Source: NORP309 sp045107085 (GTDB lineage: Bacteria; Pseudomonadota; Gammaproteobacteria; Xanthomonadales; Marinicellaceae). From it: DNA of 63,989 bases. Below the pieces are notes generated by a model, which was not told where the DNA came from, did no database searches, and worked only from the letters and a program-made list of their open reading frames with translations. A program made the position numbers and the translations under genes. Location of the stretch: assembly GCA_045107085.1 (NCBI GenBank), contig JBGCFT010000062.1, forward strand, positions 1 to 63,989, written 5' to 3'. Shown here one piece after another: positions 19,159 to 27,890 of this stretch (its first letter is position 1; each line of letters opens with the position of its first letter).

Positions 19159-22032
19159 ATGATTCTATTCACCAGTATTTTGGTAAAAACCTCCAATAGG
19201 TTGTGTATCATGACGCCGGTAATAATATTATTTTTAGTCTTATCTCTTTCTTCAAATGCAAAAATAATTGGTGCCCCGCCTTATAAAACTATTGATATTC
19301 CTGCTTCTGATATATCCAGCCATTTTGATATGGTAATTGCGCCAAACAATACGTTATTTGTCTCTTACATAGATGGGGTTAAAGTTTTTAATGGCAATCA
19401 ATGGCAAAATATTGAAATTGCTGAAGGGGAACTCATCAGAAAACTTTTTCTTGATGAAAATAGAGTTTATGTTGGCGGCTATCAAAGAATTGGATTCATT
19501 GATAAAGATATTTACGGCATCTATAATTATACTAATATTAACACACAAAATAAATCTTTTGATAGTATTTGGGGCATTGTAAAATGTCAAAATAAAATAT
19601 ACTTTCGCAGCGTCAATAAAATTTTTGAGTATAATCCTGAAGATGAAAAAGTTAACTCTTGGAACTTTAATTCAAAGTTAGGAGCTTTATTATGTAACAA
19701 CCAACAACCCACTGTTCAGGATCGCTCCATCGGATTTAAAAAATTGATTGAAAATCAATGGCAAACTAGCGAAATTCAAGTCCCAAACAATCCTTTTGTT
19801 CATAGTTTGACACGTATGAAAGATCAAACTTATTTCGTTTTATCAGGCACCGATCAATGGCAATTAATTGACAATAATTCAGTAATAAACTTGAACCTTG
19901 ATAAACAATTACCCCATTTGGATAACTATGTTTCGATTGCAGCATTATCAGACAATCAATTGGTTTTAGGATCTAACAATGGATTACTTACATTTGTGAA
20001 TACAAAAACACAGAAGGCTGAATCTTTTCAATTAACAAACGAATGGATTGCCAAAATAATCGTCACTAAAAATAGCGAAATTGTTGTGCTAACTGAATTT
20101 GAAGTGTTTTATCTCCAATGGCCGAGTCAGTTGAGAATTCAAGGTAAAGAATTTGGTTTAACTAGTGATATATTACATATGAGTCAATGGAATAAACAAA
20201 CTTACGCTCTTTCAAGTGCTGGCGTTTATATTGAGGATAAGGAACAAGTTTTATACCAACATAAGTTGTTTAAAAGATTAGATTGGACCAATCAAGAAGC
20301 ATGGTGGTTATTGCCTATAAATAACAATACAGCGTTATTAGCAGAGTCACATAAAATATTTAGCATTGATAATGCATTTAATGCTCAACCAATATCAGAA
20401 ACCATATACCCAAGAGAATTGTATCACTCAAAATTCAATCCAAATTTAGTATATGTGGTGACTGAATTTGATTTACAGGTTTTTTATTTAACCAGTGACA
20501 TGAGTTGGCAATCGCAAACCCTTTTCAATCAAAGACCTATTTCACTCATCCAATCTGCTGAAAATGAAATCCTCATTAGTACAACAAATCAAGGGATTGT
20601 AAAAATAAAGCACAATGAGTTTGGGTTAAAGACTGATACTATTGACATGAATAGAGAATGGGAAATACCAAAAGATACTGCCAATAACATTTATTTAACT
20701 CAATTTTTAGATGAACAAATTTATGCTTTTACCGATACCAAAATTTTTACAATAGAAAACGATGAATTTGTAAATAGCTCTTTGGTGAATTTAGAGAATA
20801 TTCTGAATGGAGAACCTTTAAATGGATTAAAACAAAGCAAGAGTGGTAAAATATTTGCCAATACAAGTTCTCATTTTTTTTACCAAAAAAATAATACTTG
20901 GGAAAAAATATCACTTTCTCCTTATATCAAGGGCTCAATTAATGAATTCTTTTTTATTGATGATGATATTGTTATTTCAGCCTATGGCAGCATCGTTCAC
21001 TATTTGGATAATACCCCTGTAAAAAGTCACAATGAAAAGTTTGAATTACGCTTTAACAAAATTGAATTTAGGCAAGAAAATGTAATTAACGTATTGGCTA
21101 TAAAAAATCAAGAGCCGTTTAATTTTGATCAAGACTCTGGGATGCTATCATTTGATTATTCATTGACTGATATAAAAAACCACAAAGATATATTATATAG
21201 CTATAGGACTGTTGGTTTTAATGATAACTGGTCTGATTATAGTAATATCAACACTGTTAACCTAGGCAAACTCCCAGCTAGTACTTATTCTTTTGAAGTC
21301 AGGGCAAAAGATACAATAAACCAAAGTTATACCATCAAACCCTTTAATTTCACTGTTAATCCACCATGGTATTTAACAAAAATTGCTAAAACAGTATGGG
21401 TTTTAATAACTATTTTAAGCTTATTAATCTTGATATTTATTATTTTAAAATGGAGAGAACGCATTCATGACAGTCAAAAACTAGAGTTAAAAGAAATAAT
21501 TAATAAAAAAACCAAAGAGCTAAAGGCGGCCAATAAAAAACTAAAAATCATGGCACATCATGATGGTTTAACTGGCCTATCAAATCGCCTTTACCTTGAG
21601 GAGTTCATTAAAACTATTACAGAATCTGAAGTATCGAATATCAATATTCTCATGATCGATATGGATCACTTTAAAAAATACAATGATGAAAACGGTCACA
21701 TTGCAGGTGATGAAATACTCAAACAGCTAGCACAAATTCTCAAAAAAGAGATACAAGAAAATGATTACTCCATAACTGCTCGATATGGAGGTGAAGAGTT
21801 TGTTGTCATATTGATTAATAAGTCTCATGAATTTGCCCAACAAAAAGCAGAAAAAATTCGACAATCAATAGAGCAAAAAATGCAAAAAGTTACCGCTTCT
21901 ATTGGCATTTTCCACACATCAGATCCAACAAAACTTACTTCAATTAATGACATATATCAATTAATTGATTCTGCAGACCGACTATTGTATCAAGCTAAAA
22001 ATAAAGGCCGAAACCAAATTTGCTCTAACTGA
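19159..22032 (+). CDS. Membrane diguanylate cyclase with two-component-type propeller sensor
   Basis: 957 residues. An N-terminal signal segment is followed by a long region (about 50-640) of propeller-like repeats, a Y_Y_Y-type Ig domain (about 655-735), a membrane helix (about 745-768), a coiled coil and a GGDEF domain (about 800-955). The active site reads GGEEF (877-881), so cyclase activity is expected. The residues in place of the inhibitory RxxD site read QEND, so product inhibition is probably lost. Start: an ATG 17 codons later (19210) follows a weak AGG site and is an alternative, but the longer form provides the basic residues expected before a signal helix. Confidence 0.87.
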   Translation: MILFTSILVKTSNRLCIMTPVIILFLVLSLSSNAKIIGAPPYKTIDIPASDISSHFDMVIAPNNTLFVSYIDGVKVFNGNQWQNIEIAEGELIRKLFLDENRVYVGGYQRIGFIDKDIYGIYNYTNINTQNKSFDSIWGIVKCQNKIYFRSVNKIFEYNPEDEKVNSWNFNSKLGALLCNNQQPTVQDRSIGFKKLIENQWQTSEIQVPNNPFVHSLTRMKDQTYFVLSGTDQWQLIDNNSVINLNLDKQLPHLDNYVSIAALSDNQLVLGSNNGLLTFVNTKTQKAESFQLTNEWIAKIIVTKNSEIVVLTEFEVFYLQWPSQLRIQGKEFGLTSDILHMSQWNKQTYALSSAGVYIEDKEQVLYQHKLFKRLDWTNQEAWWLLPINNNTALLAESHKIFSIDNAFNAQPISETIYPRELYHSKFNPNLVYVVTEFDLQVFYLTSDMSWQSQTLFNQRPISLIQSAENEILISTTNQGIVKIKHNEFGLKTDTIDMNREWEIPKDTANNIYLTQFLDEQIYAFTDTKIFTIENDEFVNSSLVNLENILNGEPLNGLKQSKSGKIFANTSSHFFYQKNNTWEKISLSPYIKGSINEFFFIDDDIVISAYGSIVHYLDNTPVKSHNEKFELRFNKIEFRQENVINVLAIKNQEPFNFDQDSGMLSFDYSLTDIKNHKDILYSYRTVGFNDNWSDYSNINTVNLGKLPASTYSFEVRAKDTINQSYTIKPFNFTVNPPWYLTKIAKTVWVLITILSLLILIFIILKWRERIHDSQKLELKEIINKKTKELKAANKKLKIMAHHDGLTGLSNRLYLEEFIKTITESEVSNINILMIDMDHFKKYNDENGHIAGDEILKQLAQILKKEIQENDYSITARYGGEEFVVILINKSHEFAQQKAEKIRQSIEQKMQKVTASIGIFHTSDPTKLTSINDIYQLIDSADRLLYQAKNKGRNQICSN

Positions 22033-22100
22033 AATATCACATTTAACTCAAGATTTATAACACCATTCATAGCAATTTAATATAATGTTTCATTCCATAA

Positions 22101-22127
22101 AAAACCCAACTTATGTTGTTGGGTTTT
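22101..22127. terminator. Bidirectional terminator between convergent genes
   Basis: A 10-bp perfect stem (AAAACCCAAC / GTTGGGTTTT) with a 7-nt loop, flanked by A on one side and T on the other. It lies between the convergent diguanylate cyclase and TonB receptor genes and can serve both. Confidence 0.9.
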
Positions 22128-22167
22128 TAATACTAAACGAGCAATGCGTTTTACAATCTTTACATTT

Positions 22168-24588
22168 TTAAAATTGTTTAGAAAATTGTAATGCAACTGA
22201 TCTACCCGGAGCGACAAAATTATACTTTGCTATGGCGCCAAATGTAGAGCCAGAAAGCGGTGCATCACCACCAAACTTAATTATAGTCTCATCAGTTAAA
22301 TTTTGTCCCAGTAGAGCGACATCCCAACCACTGCTAGGATTTGACAAACCAATACGTAAATTTACATTGGCATAGGCATCTTGAATTAATGCTGGATCTA
22401 AACTAGCTGATGCATTGTAATCATCTGTGAAGAAAACATTGAGTGAAGTGTTAAGCTCCATGCCTCTGGATAGGCCATGGTTATGGTTTGCACTAAAAGT
22501 ACCTTGCCAATCAGAAACCAACTGATTAGTTTGGCCTGAATAGTCACAAAATCCGTCTTCAGCTTGCGGACCATTTGGTGCTTGACCAAAATAACATTGA
22601 CCATTAGTGTAGTCATCAAATTCAAAATCAGTAAATGCCAATGAACCTGCCAATGTTAAATTATTTGTTGCTTGCCATCTACCATCAAATTCTAAACCTT
22701 TGATATCTGCTTTTGCAGCATTACCAACATTAAATCCTAATTGCCCATCAAATATAGAAACTTGAAGATCTTCATATTGAGTTAAAAATGCAGCAAAATT
22801 AAATTCAGCTGCGCCATCTGCCAAGGACATTTTTCCTCCTAATTCAAAACTTGTAGCTTGCTCATCTTCAAACTCAAAGGCCTCTTCCATAGTGGCTGAA
22901 ATACCTCTGTTATTGGCTCTAAAGTCAAATCCTCCTGACTTACTGCCTCTAACAGCACTTATATAAAACATTGAATCATCAGACACATCCCAATATAGTT
23001 TTATATCTGGAGTAAATTTCGTTTCTGATCGACTGCCTGTTACTGGATGAACACCCAATAAATCTGAAACTGGAAAGGCAACATTGAGTGCATTAGCAGC
23101 AGCTAACCCAAAAACGGCACCATAAAAATCTGCAACCACAGCCTGTTCAGCTGATAATGGATTTCCATCTGCAGAAGTGACTGAAACAGTTCTTGATCCA
23201 TCTTTGCTTTCATGTGTCAGTCTTCCACCCAGTTGTAAAGTCATTGTGTCGTTAAAATGCCAATCTAGTTGGGCAAATGTAGAAAAAATATCTGTGTCAA
23301 CAAACGCCTCTCTGGGTGCTGCTGTATTTGCAAATAAATTACCAAGACCTGGATTTGAACCGTTCAGCAAAGGCACTAAAACTGAACCTGCATCTACAAT
23401 GAGTGAATCACGGTATTCATGATCACTTGTTTGATAAAAGCCACCCACAATATAATCAACTGTTCCACCACCATTCGAAGTTAATCTAATTTCTTGCGAT
23501 AGCTGATCGTATTTTTCCGATAGCGGTAAGGTAAAGATGTTTGCCCCTGTAAAATCACAATCACAATTGTCATCAAATTCAAAGTTTGAAACGCCAGTAA
23601 TGGATTGTAAAGTATGATTGTCAAGATCCCAATCAAGTGTAAAAACAGCCTCAAATTGATCATTATTACTGAAATCACCATTGGCATGCCTTTGGCCATC
23701 AATTGTGTTATTCAGTATTGAAGGATCTTGTCCAAAAACACCAGTTAAAATTTGAGAATAAGTGAAACCAGTAAATGGGCCTGCAGTAGCAGCTACTTCA
23801 CCATCAATTTCAATATTTCTTCCAACAACATCAAAACTACTAGATTCTAATTTTAATGTTGCCATGAGAGAATCACTGACGTCAAATTCAAAAGTTGTGC
23901 GCAAAGTAGAATCTTCTTGTTGCGGCTCATCTCTGCCTAAAGTTAGATTCTCTACATAACCATCCAATTCATGATATCTGCCCGCAATTCGGTAACGAAA
24001 TCGATCAGATGCTGGTCCAGATAAAACGATTGAGCCTTCTGTGTCTCCAAACGTAAAACCATGATTAAGAGTCACACTTCCTTCAAATTCATTAGTCGGT
24101 CGTGCTGTAGTCATATTCAAAGCACCAGCAACTGAATTTTTACCAAACAAAATTGATTGCGGGCCTCTTAGCACCTCCACACGTTGTAAATCAAAAAACG
24201 GCGCTCTTGCTTGTTGTGCACGCCCATGATGAATGCCATCGACATAAACTCCTACAGATTGTTCAAAACCTTGATTATTGCCTGATCCAATTCCTCGAAT
24301 AAAGACATTGGTTCCGATTCCACTTTCTGCCATTGTAAAATTGGGCACTGAAAACTGTAAATCTGCCATTTTTTCAATGGCCTGTTCTTTTAATTGTTCA
24401 CCATCAATCACAGCTACGGATAATGGGACATCCGCTAATGATTGTTCTCTTTGTTGGGCTGTCACAATAACTTCCTCTAGCATTGGTGAATCATTGTCAT
24501 CTTGAGCGATTATCATAGTTGGTGATAAGACAACCGAAGCAATCGCTGATTTGATAAATACGTGAAGTTTTGATTTTTTAAATCGCAT
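22168..24588 (-). CDS. TonB-dependent outer-membrane receptor
   Basis: 806 residues. The signal peptide ends around residue 28 (MIIAQ-DD), followed by a TonB-box-like EEVIVTAQ (38-45), a plug domain with FIRGIGSGNNQG and VEVLRGPQSILFGKNSVAGAL, and a beta-barrel that ends in the aromatic QFSKQF. This pattern is the common Sphingomonas/Xanthomonas-type receptor that has many possible ligands. The ligand is not readable. It is the last of three co-directional genes with the SGNH hydrolase and DUF4442 protein, but a 298-bp gap separates it from them, so it may have its own promoter. Confidence 0.93.
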   Translation of the reverse strand: MRFKKSKLHVFIKSAIASVVLSPTMIIAQDDNDSPMLEEVIVTAQQREQSLADVPLSVAVIDGEQLKEQAIEKMADLQFSVPNFTMAESGIGTNVFIRGIGSGNNQGFEQSVGVYVDGIHHGRAQQARAPFFDLQRVEVLRGPQSILFGKNSVAGALNMTTARPTNEFEGSVTLNHGFTFGDTEGSIVLSGPASDRFRYRIAGRYHELDGYVENLTLGRDEPQQEDSTLRTTFEFDVSDSLMATLKLESSSFDVVGRNIEIDGEVAATAGPFTGFTYSQILTGVFGQDPSILNNTIDGQRHANGDFSNNDQFEAVFTLDWDLDNHTLQSITGVSNFEFDDNCDCDFTGANIFTLPLSEKYDQLSQEIRLTSNGGGTVDYIVGGFYQTSDHEYRDSLIVDAGSVLVPLLNGSNPGLGNLFANTAAPREAFVDTDIFSTFAQLDWHFNDTMTLQLGGRLTHESKDGSRTVSVTSADGNPLSAEQAVVADFYGAVFGLAAANALNVAFPVSDLLGVHPVTGSRSETKFTPDIKLYWDVSDDSMFYISAVRGSKSGGFDFRANNRGISATMEEAFEFEDEQATSFELGGKMSLADGAAEFNFAAFLTQYEDLQVSIFDGQLGFNVGNAAKADIKGLEFDGRWQATNNLTLAGSLAFTDFEFDDYTNGQCYFGQAPNGPQAEDGFCDYSGQTNQLVSDWQGTFSANHNHGLSRGMELNTSLNVFFTDDYNASASLDPALIQDAYANVNLRIGLSNPSSGWDVALLGQNLTDETIIKFGGDAPLSGSTFGAIAKYNFVAPGRSVALQFSKQF

Positions 24589-24886
24589 AATATTACCTTT
24601 TTAATTTTATTATTGTAGATAACATATTTGAATTGTAAAATAACATTCTAACACGTATAAAATTGTCACTAATACGGTCAAATTCAAGTCATATAAATTC
24701 CTTAATATGCCAATCTGGTTATAGGCAATATCAATATAAGTGTCCCCTATAAAATGCCATTGACCATATAATATCATAAATCAAAAAGATTTTTGTCACT
24801 AAATTCATTGATATATTTTGGCTTAGGGGTAACGAAATTAACTTAAATTTCAGTTCTTGGATATAAGAGAGGTTTGTTCATTTATC
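24589..24886. other. 298-bp gap upstream of the TonB receptor gene
   Basis: No coding frame. AT-rich, with no clear terminator after the SGNH hydrolase gene. It should contain the TonB receptor promoter, but no pair of hexamers stands out. Confidence 0.45.
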
Positions 24887-25720
24887 TTAATTTATAGTCA
24901 AATCAAAACCAGATTTAAACACAGTATCAAAGCGTTCTTGATAATAACCATCAAAGAGATTAGATACTAACACTTCATAGCTTGTTGGACTTAAATGAAA
25001 ACAATCATAAACGACAGGGTCTGGGAATATTTCTCGCATGGCAATGACTGGGGAAGGAGATGAGATGTTGCCGGGCAAAGGAACATTATCGTAAAAATTC
25101 TGCATTAAACCAAAATGCGAAACATGAAAAACTCTTGGGTTGTTAGTTGCTATTTGTGCATAGATTGATTCAAATTCTACTGCTGCTGTATTTAACATGG
25201 AAGTAGTCGGAGAACCCAGTTGTTGTGTTAATAATAGATTACAATCAAACCCGCTTAAACCACTGACTGTATCAACAAAATTTGGATAATCATAAAAACT
25301 TAAAATTATTTCAATATCAGATTTTTGCGCCAGAATAAAGTCAACTATAGTTGTCAAGTCTGCTAAAATTTGTTGCTGAAGATTGAGTTCTTGTTGCACA
25401 CTCATATTGGCTGACCAGTTGTTAAGAAAATCATTTCCACCAACAGTTAACTGTACAGTATCAATCTCCGGATTGACACTAAGTGCATCGGCAATTTTCT
25501 GTAATTCAACAGGAGTTGCCCACTCTGAAGCTTCTGAGCCACTGCGAGCTGTTGAATCACCTACAACATTAATATCTGCAAAACCATTGTTTGAAAAAAC
25601 CGCTACATGTACACCATCATCATATTGTTGTTGTGCCCAAGAATCGCCAACAATCAGAACTTGTGATTGTAGTTGTTTAAAACAAGCCATTAGCATTAAA
25701 ATGACAAAGAGTTTTTTCAT
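24887..25720 (-). CDS. Secreted SGNH/GDSL-type hydrolase
   Basis: 277 residues from the ATG at 25720, which overlaps the previous stop as ATGA; an in-frame start 7 codons earlier lies within that gene and is less likely. A signal peptide is present, with a lipobox-like LMAC (C13) so it may be a lipoprotein. Block I is GDSW (nucleophile S27), block III GGND (93-96), and the C-terminal catalytic dyad is DCFH (D239, H242). SGNH enzymes hydrolyse esters, acetyl groups or lipids; the substrate is unknown. Coupling to the DUF4442 protein and placement before a TonB receptor suggest a role in nutrient uptake. Confidence 0.85.
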   Translation of the reverse strand: MKKLFVILMLMACFKQLQSQVLIVGDSWAQQQYDDGVHVAVFSNNGFADINVVGDSTARSGSEASEWATPVELQKIADALSVNPEIDTVQLTVGGNDFLNNWSANMSVQQELNLQQQILADLTTIVDFILAQKSDIEIILSFYDYPNFVDTVSGLSGFDCNLLLTQQLGSPTTSMLNTAAVEFESIYAQIATNNPRVFHVSHFGLMQNFYDNVPLPGNISSPSPVIAMREIFPDPVVYDCFHLSPTSYEVLVSNLFDGYYQERFDTVFKSGFDLTIN

Positions 25721-26202
25721 GTTTTTCTCGATAGTAACCAATAAAAAGTGCCAACTGCTACAATATCACCTGATGCATCTTTAATAATTGTTTTTACTGT
25801 ATAATCAAGATTGTCATCAATATTTGGGATTTCGCAGATACATTCTGCTGTCAAATCACCTTTGGCTTTTTTAATATATTCCATTTCCATTTTCGTTAAA
25901 ATTCCACGAACTTGATTACTCATACCAGATAATACAGCCAATCCACTTGTCATTTCTCCTAAATTAATCAATGCCACAGCATGAATACTTTTTAGGTGAT
26001 TTTTGTTGCGTCTTCTTTCTTTCAATAAGGACTGGCAATGTCCAGGTTCTACATGAGTCACCAAGGCTTTAATTGTACCAGTATAAGCGGCCAATTTTCC
26101 AACTCCTCTTGAAAATAATTTTTTACCAAAAGGTTTATCTTTTAGTTTATTCCAAGTTGTAAGTATTTTTTCGCCAGGTGATTCATTGCTGTTTTGTGAC
26201 AT
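25717..26202 (-). CDS. DUF4442 hotdog-fold, thioesterase-like protein
   Basis: 161 residues from the ATG at 26202. A longer reading from a TTG 10 codons upstream is possible but lacks support. It resembles the DUF4442 subgroup of the hotdog/PaaI-like fold: an N-terminal helix region, then SIHAVALINLGEMTSGLAVL, the hotdog helix, and the strand segments that follow. Members are presumed acyl-CoA thioesterases or acyl-binding proteins, with no proven activity. It is divergent from pepQ by 41 bp, and its stop overlaps the start of the SGNH hydrolase gene. Confidence 0.75.
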   Translation of the reverse strand: MSQNSNESPGEKILTTWNKLKDKPFGKKLFSRGVGKLAAYTGTIKALVTHVEPGHCQSLLKERRRNKNHLKSIHAVALINLGEMTSGLAVLSGMSNQVRGILTKMEMEYIKKAKGDLTAECICEIPNIDDNLDYTVKTIIKDASGDIVAVGTFYWLLSRKT

Positions 26203-26243
26203 AATGTTATAATCGATTTTAATTTTTTGCAAAGGTGTGTTTC

Positions 26244-27533
26244 ATGTACAGCGATCATTATAAATATGTTTCAAAAATAATCAACAAGGGATTAGTAAAG
26301 GCAAAATTAGATGGTGTACTCATATATTCTGGTCATGTTCACAATTATTTTTTAGATGATATGCCCTATGCTTTCGCATGTAATCCTCATTTTAAATGGC
26401 TAGTGCCTATTACGGAAACTCCACATTGTATTATTCATTATAAATCTGATAAAAAACCTCTGCTTTATTTGTATCAACCTAAAGACTATTGGCATTCATT
26501 ACCTGCAACAGTTGAAGGAGAATGGTCTGACTATTTTGAGATTATCCCGATCACTTGCAAAGAGGATGTACCAGACTTTGGACATCTAAAAAATCATGCA
26601 TGGATTGGTCAAAATGACTCATATGAACATGAAAACTTGCAGCTTAATCCACAAAAATATATGGACTATATTCATTGGTTTCGTGCCTGTAAAACAAAAT
26701 ATGAAATTGACAACATTCAACGGGCAAATCAATTAGCACTCAAAGGCCATAAATCAGCAGAATCATGTTTTCGTAAAGGTTATTCTGAATTCGAAACACA
26801 TATGGCCTATATGCTTGCTACAAAACATAATGAATATCAGTTGCCTTATGGCAATATCATTGCTCAAAATAAAAATGGTGCCGTATTACATTATCAACAT
26901 ACTCAAAGACAAAGATATAAATCTGGCCATCTAAAATCATTTTTAATTGACGCTGGTTGTCAAATTAATGGTTATGCCTCAGACATTACTCGAACTTATA
27001 GTTATGATGAAACCAATGAGTTTTCACGTTTAATTAATGCAGTAGATAAAATGCAAATCAAACTAGGAAAACAAGCAATTACTGGTACAAACTATGTAAA
27101 ACTTCATGAAAAAGCACACCTAATGATAGGCGAGATTCTCAATGATTTTGACATCATTAATTGCAATGCAGAAACTGCCCATGAGTCAGGCTTAAGCAAC
27201 GTATTTTTTCCACATGGTCTTGGTCATTATTTAGGCCTTCAAGTACATGATATTGGCGGCCACCAAAAAAACCCAAAAGGTGATATAAATTCGCCACCCA
27301 AAATACATCCTTTTTTACGCTTAACCAGAACTTTAGAAAAGAACAATGTACTGACCATAGAACCAGGTGTTTATTTTATAGATATGCTTTTAGAACAAGC
27401 CAAAACTAATAAACTGGGTAAATATATCAACTGGACACGCATTAATGATTTCAAACCATTTGGTGGTATAAGAATAGAAGACAATATTGTTGTCAAAAAT
27501 AAAAACTCCATCAATTTAACACGTGACAATTAA
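26244..27533 (+). CDS. pepQ: Xaa-Pro dipeptidase (M24 family)
   Basis: PepQ cleaves dipeptides with C-terminal proline and is a cytosolic dimetal enzyme. 429 residues from the ATG at 26244, preceded by an AAAGGTG ribosome site 6-7 nt away; an in-frame GTG three codons upstream falls inside that site. The metal ligands are present: two Asp in IDAGCQ and ASDITR, the His in FFPHGLGHYLGLQVHD, and two Glu in TIEPGVYF and IRIEDN. Length and the FFPHGLGH segment match bacterial prolidases. The neighbouring TonB receptors and S9 peptidase suggest peptide scavenging. Confidence 0.93.
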   Translation: MYSDHYKYVSKIINKGLVKAKLDGVLIYSGHVHNYFLDDMPYAFACNPHFKWLVPITETPHCIIHYKSDKKPLLYLYQPKDYWHSLPATVEGEWSDYFEIIPITCKEDVPDFGHLKNHAWIGQNDSYEHENLQLNPQKYMDYIHWFRACKTKYEIDNIQRANQLALKGHKSAESCFRKGYSEFETHMAYMLATKHNEYQLPYGNIIAQNKNGAVLHYQHTQRQRYKSGHLKSFLIDAGCQINGYASDITRTYSYDETNEFSRLINAVDKMQIKLGKQAITGTNYVKLHEKAHLMIGEILNDFDIINCNAETAHESGLSNVFFPHGLGHYLGLQVHDIGGHQKNPKGDINSPPKIHPFLRLTRTLEKNNVLTIEPGVYFIDMLLEQAKTNKLGKYINWTRINDFKPFGGIRIEDNIVVKNKNSINLTRDN

Positions 27534-27890
27534 TTACAAAAAGCCGTCATAATCACTGATTTACACTAAAACACAATTTAGTCTCACCGTTATAATCTGA
27601 TATTTATAGTAAATTAATAAAAATTTCAGTTATGACAACATTTTAATTAGAAAATTCATTACTAATTGTACATTGAAATATTTGACAATCTTTGATAGCT
27701 GTATAATAATGCCTGAGCAGGGTTAACATGAGTTGACAGTTAAATAAACAGCGGACTACCGTGATTTAACACTTTGATATCAATTACAATATCAAATAAT
27801 GATACCAAATGTACCTACAATAAGGGATTAATACCCTTTTATAAGAAACAATATTAACTTAACGTAAAATCCCTTAGGAGGGTTAGATTT
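27534..27890. other. 357-bp gap upstream of the large TonB receptor gene
   Basis: No coding frame of note. It holds the leader repeats listed separately at its 3' end. A TTGACA at 27733 has no convincing -10 partner. Confidence 0.5.
27822..27882 (+). promoter_or_regulatory. Leader with alternative pairings around the ribosome site
   Basis: AAGGGATT (27822-27829) is the perfect complement of AATCCCTT (27868-27875), directly upstream of the strong AGGAGGG ribosome site (27876-27882). AAGGG can also pair with CCCTT a few bases downstream (AAGGG-ATTAATA-CCCTT), and CCCT can pair with AGGG across the ribosome site. The pairings exclude each other, so this may control translation of the receptor. 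Inference only. Confidence 0.4.

Noticed and set aside
22398..22625. Frames inside the first TonB receptor gene and other internal frames on either strand
   Set aside because: They are shadows of confidently assigned genes, with no independent motif or ribosome-site support.
27733..27738. TTGACA upstream of the large receptor gene as a promoter
   Set aside because: The region 16-18 bp downstream (ACTACC) does not look like a -10.
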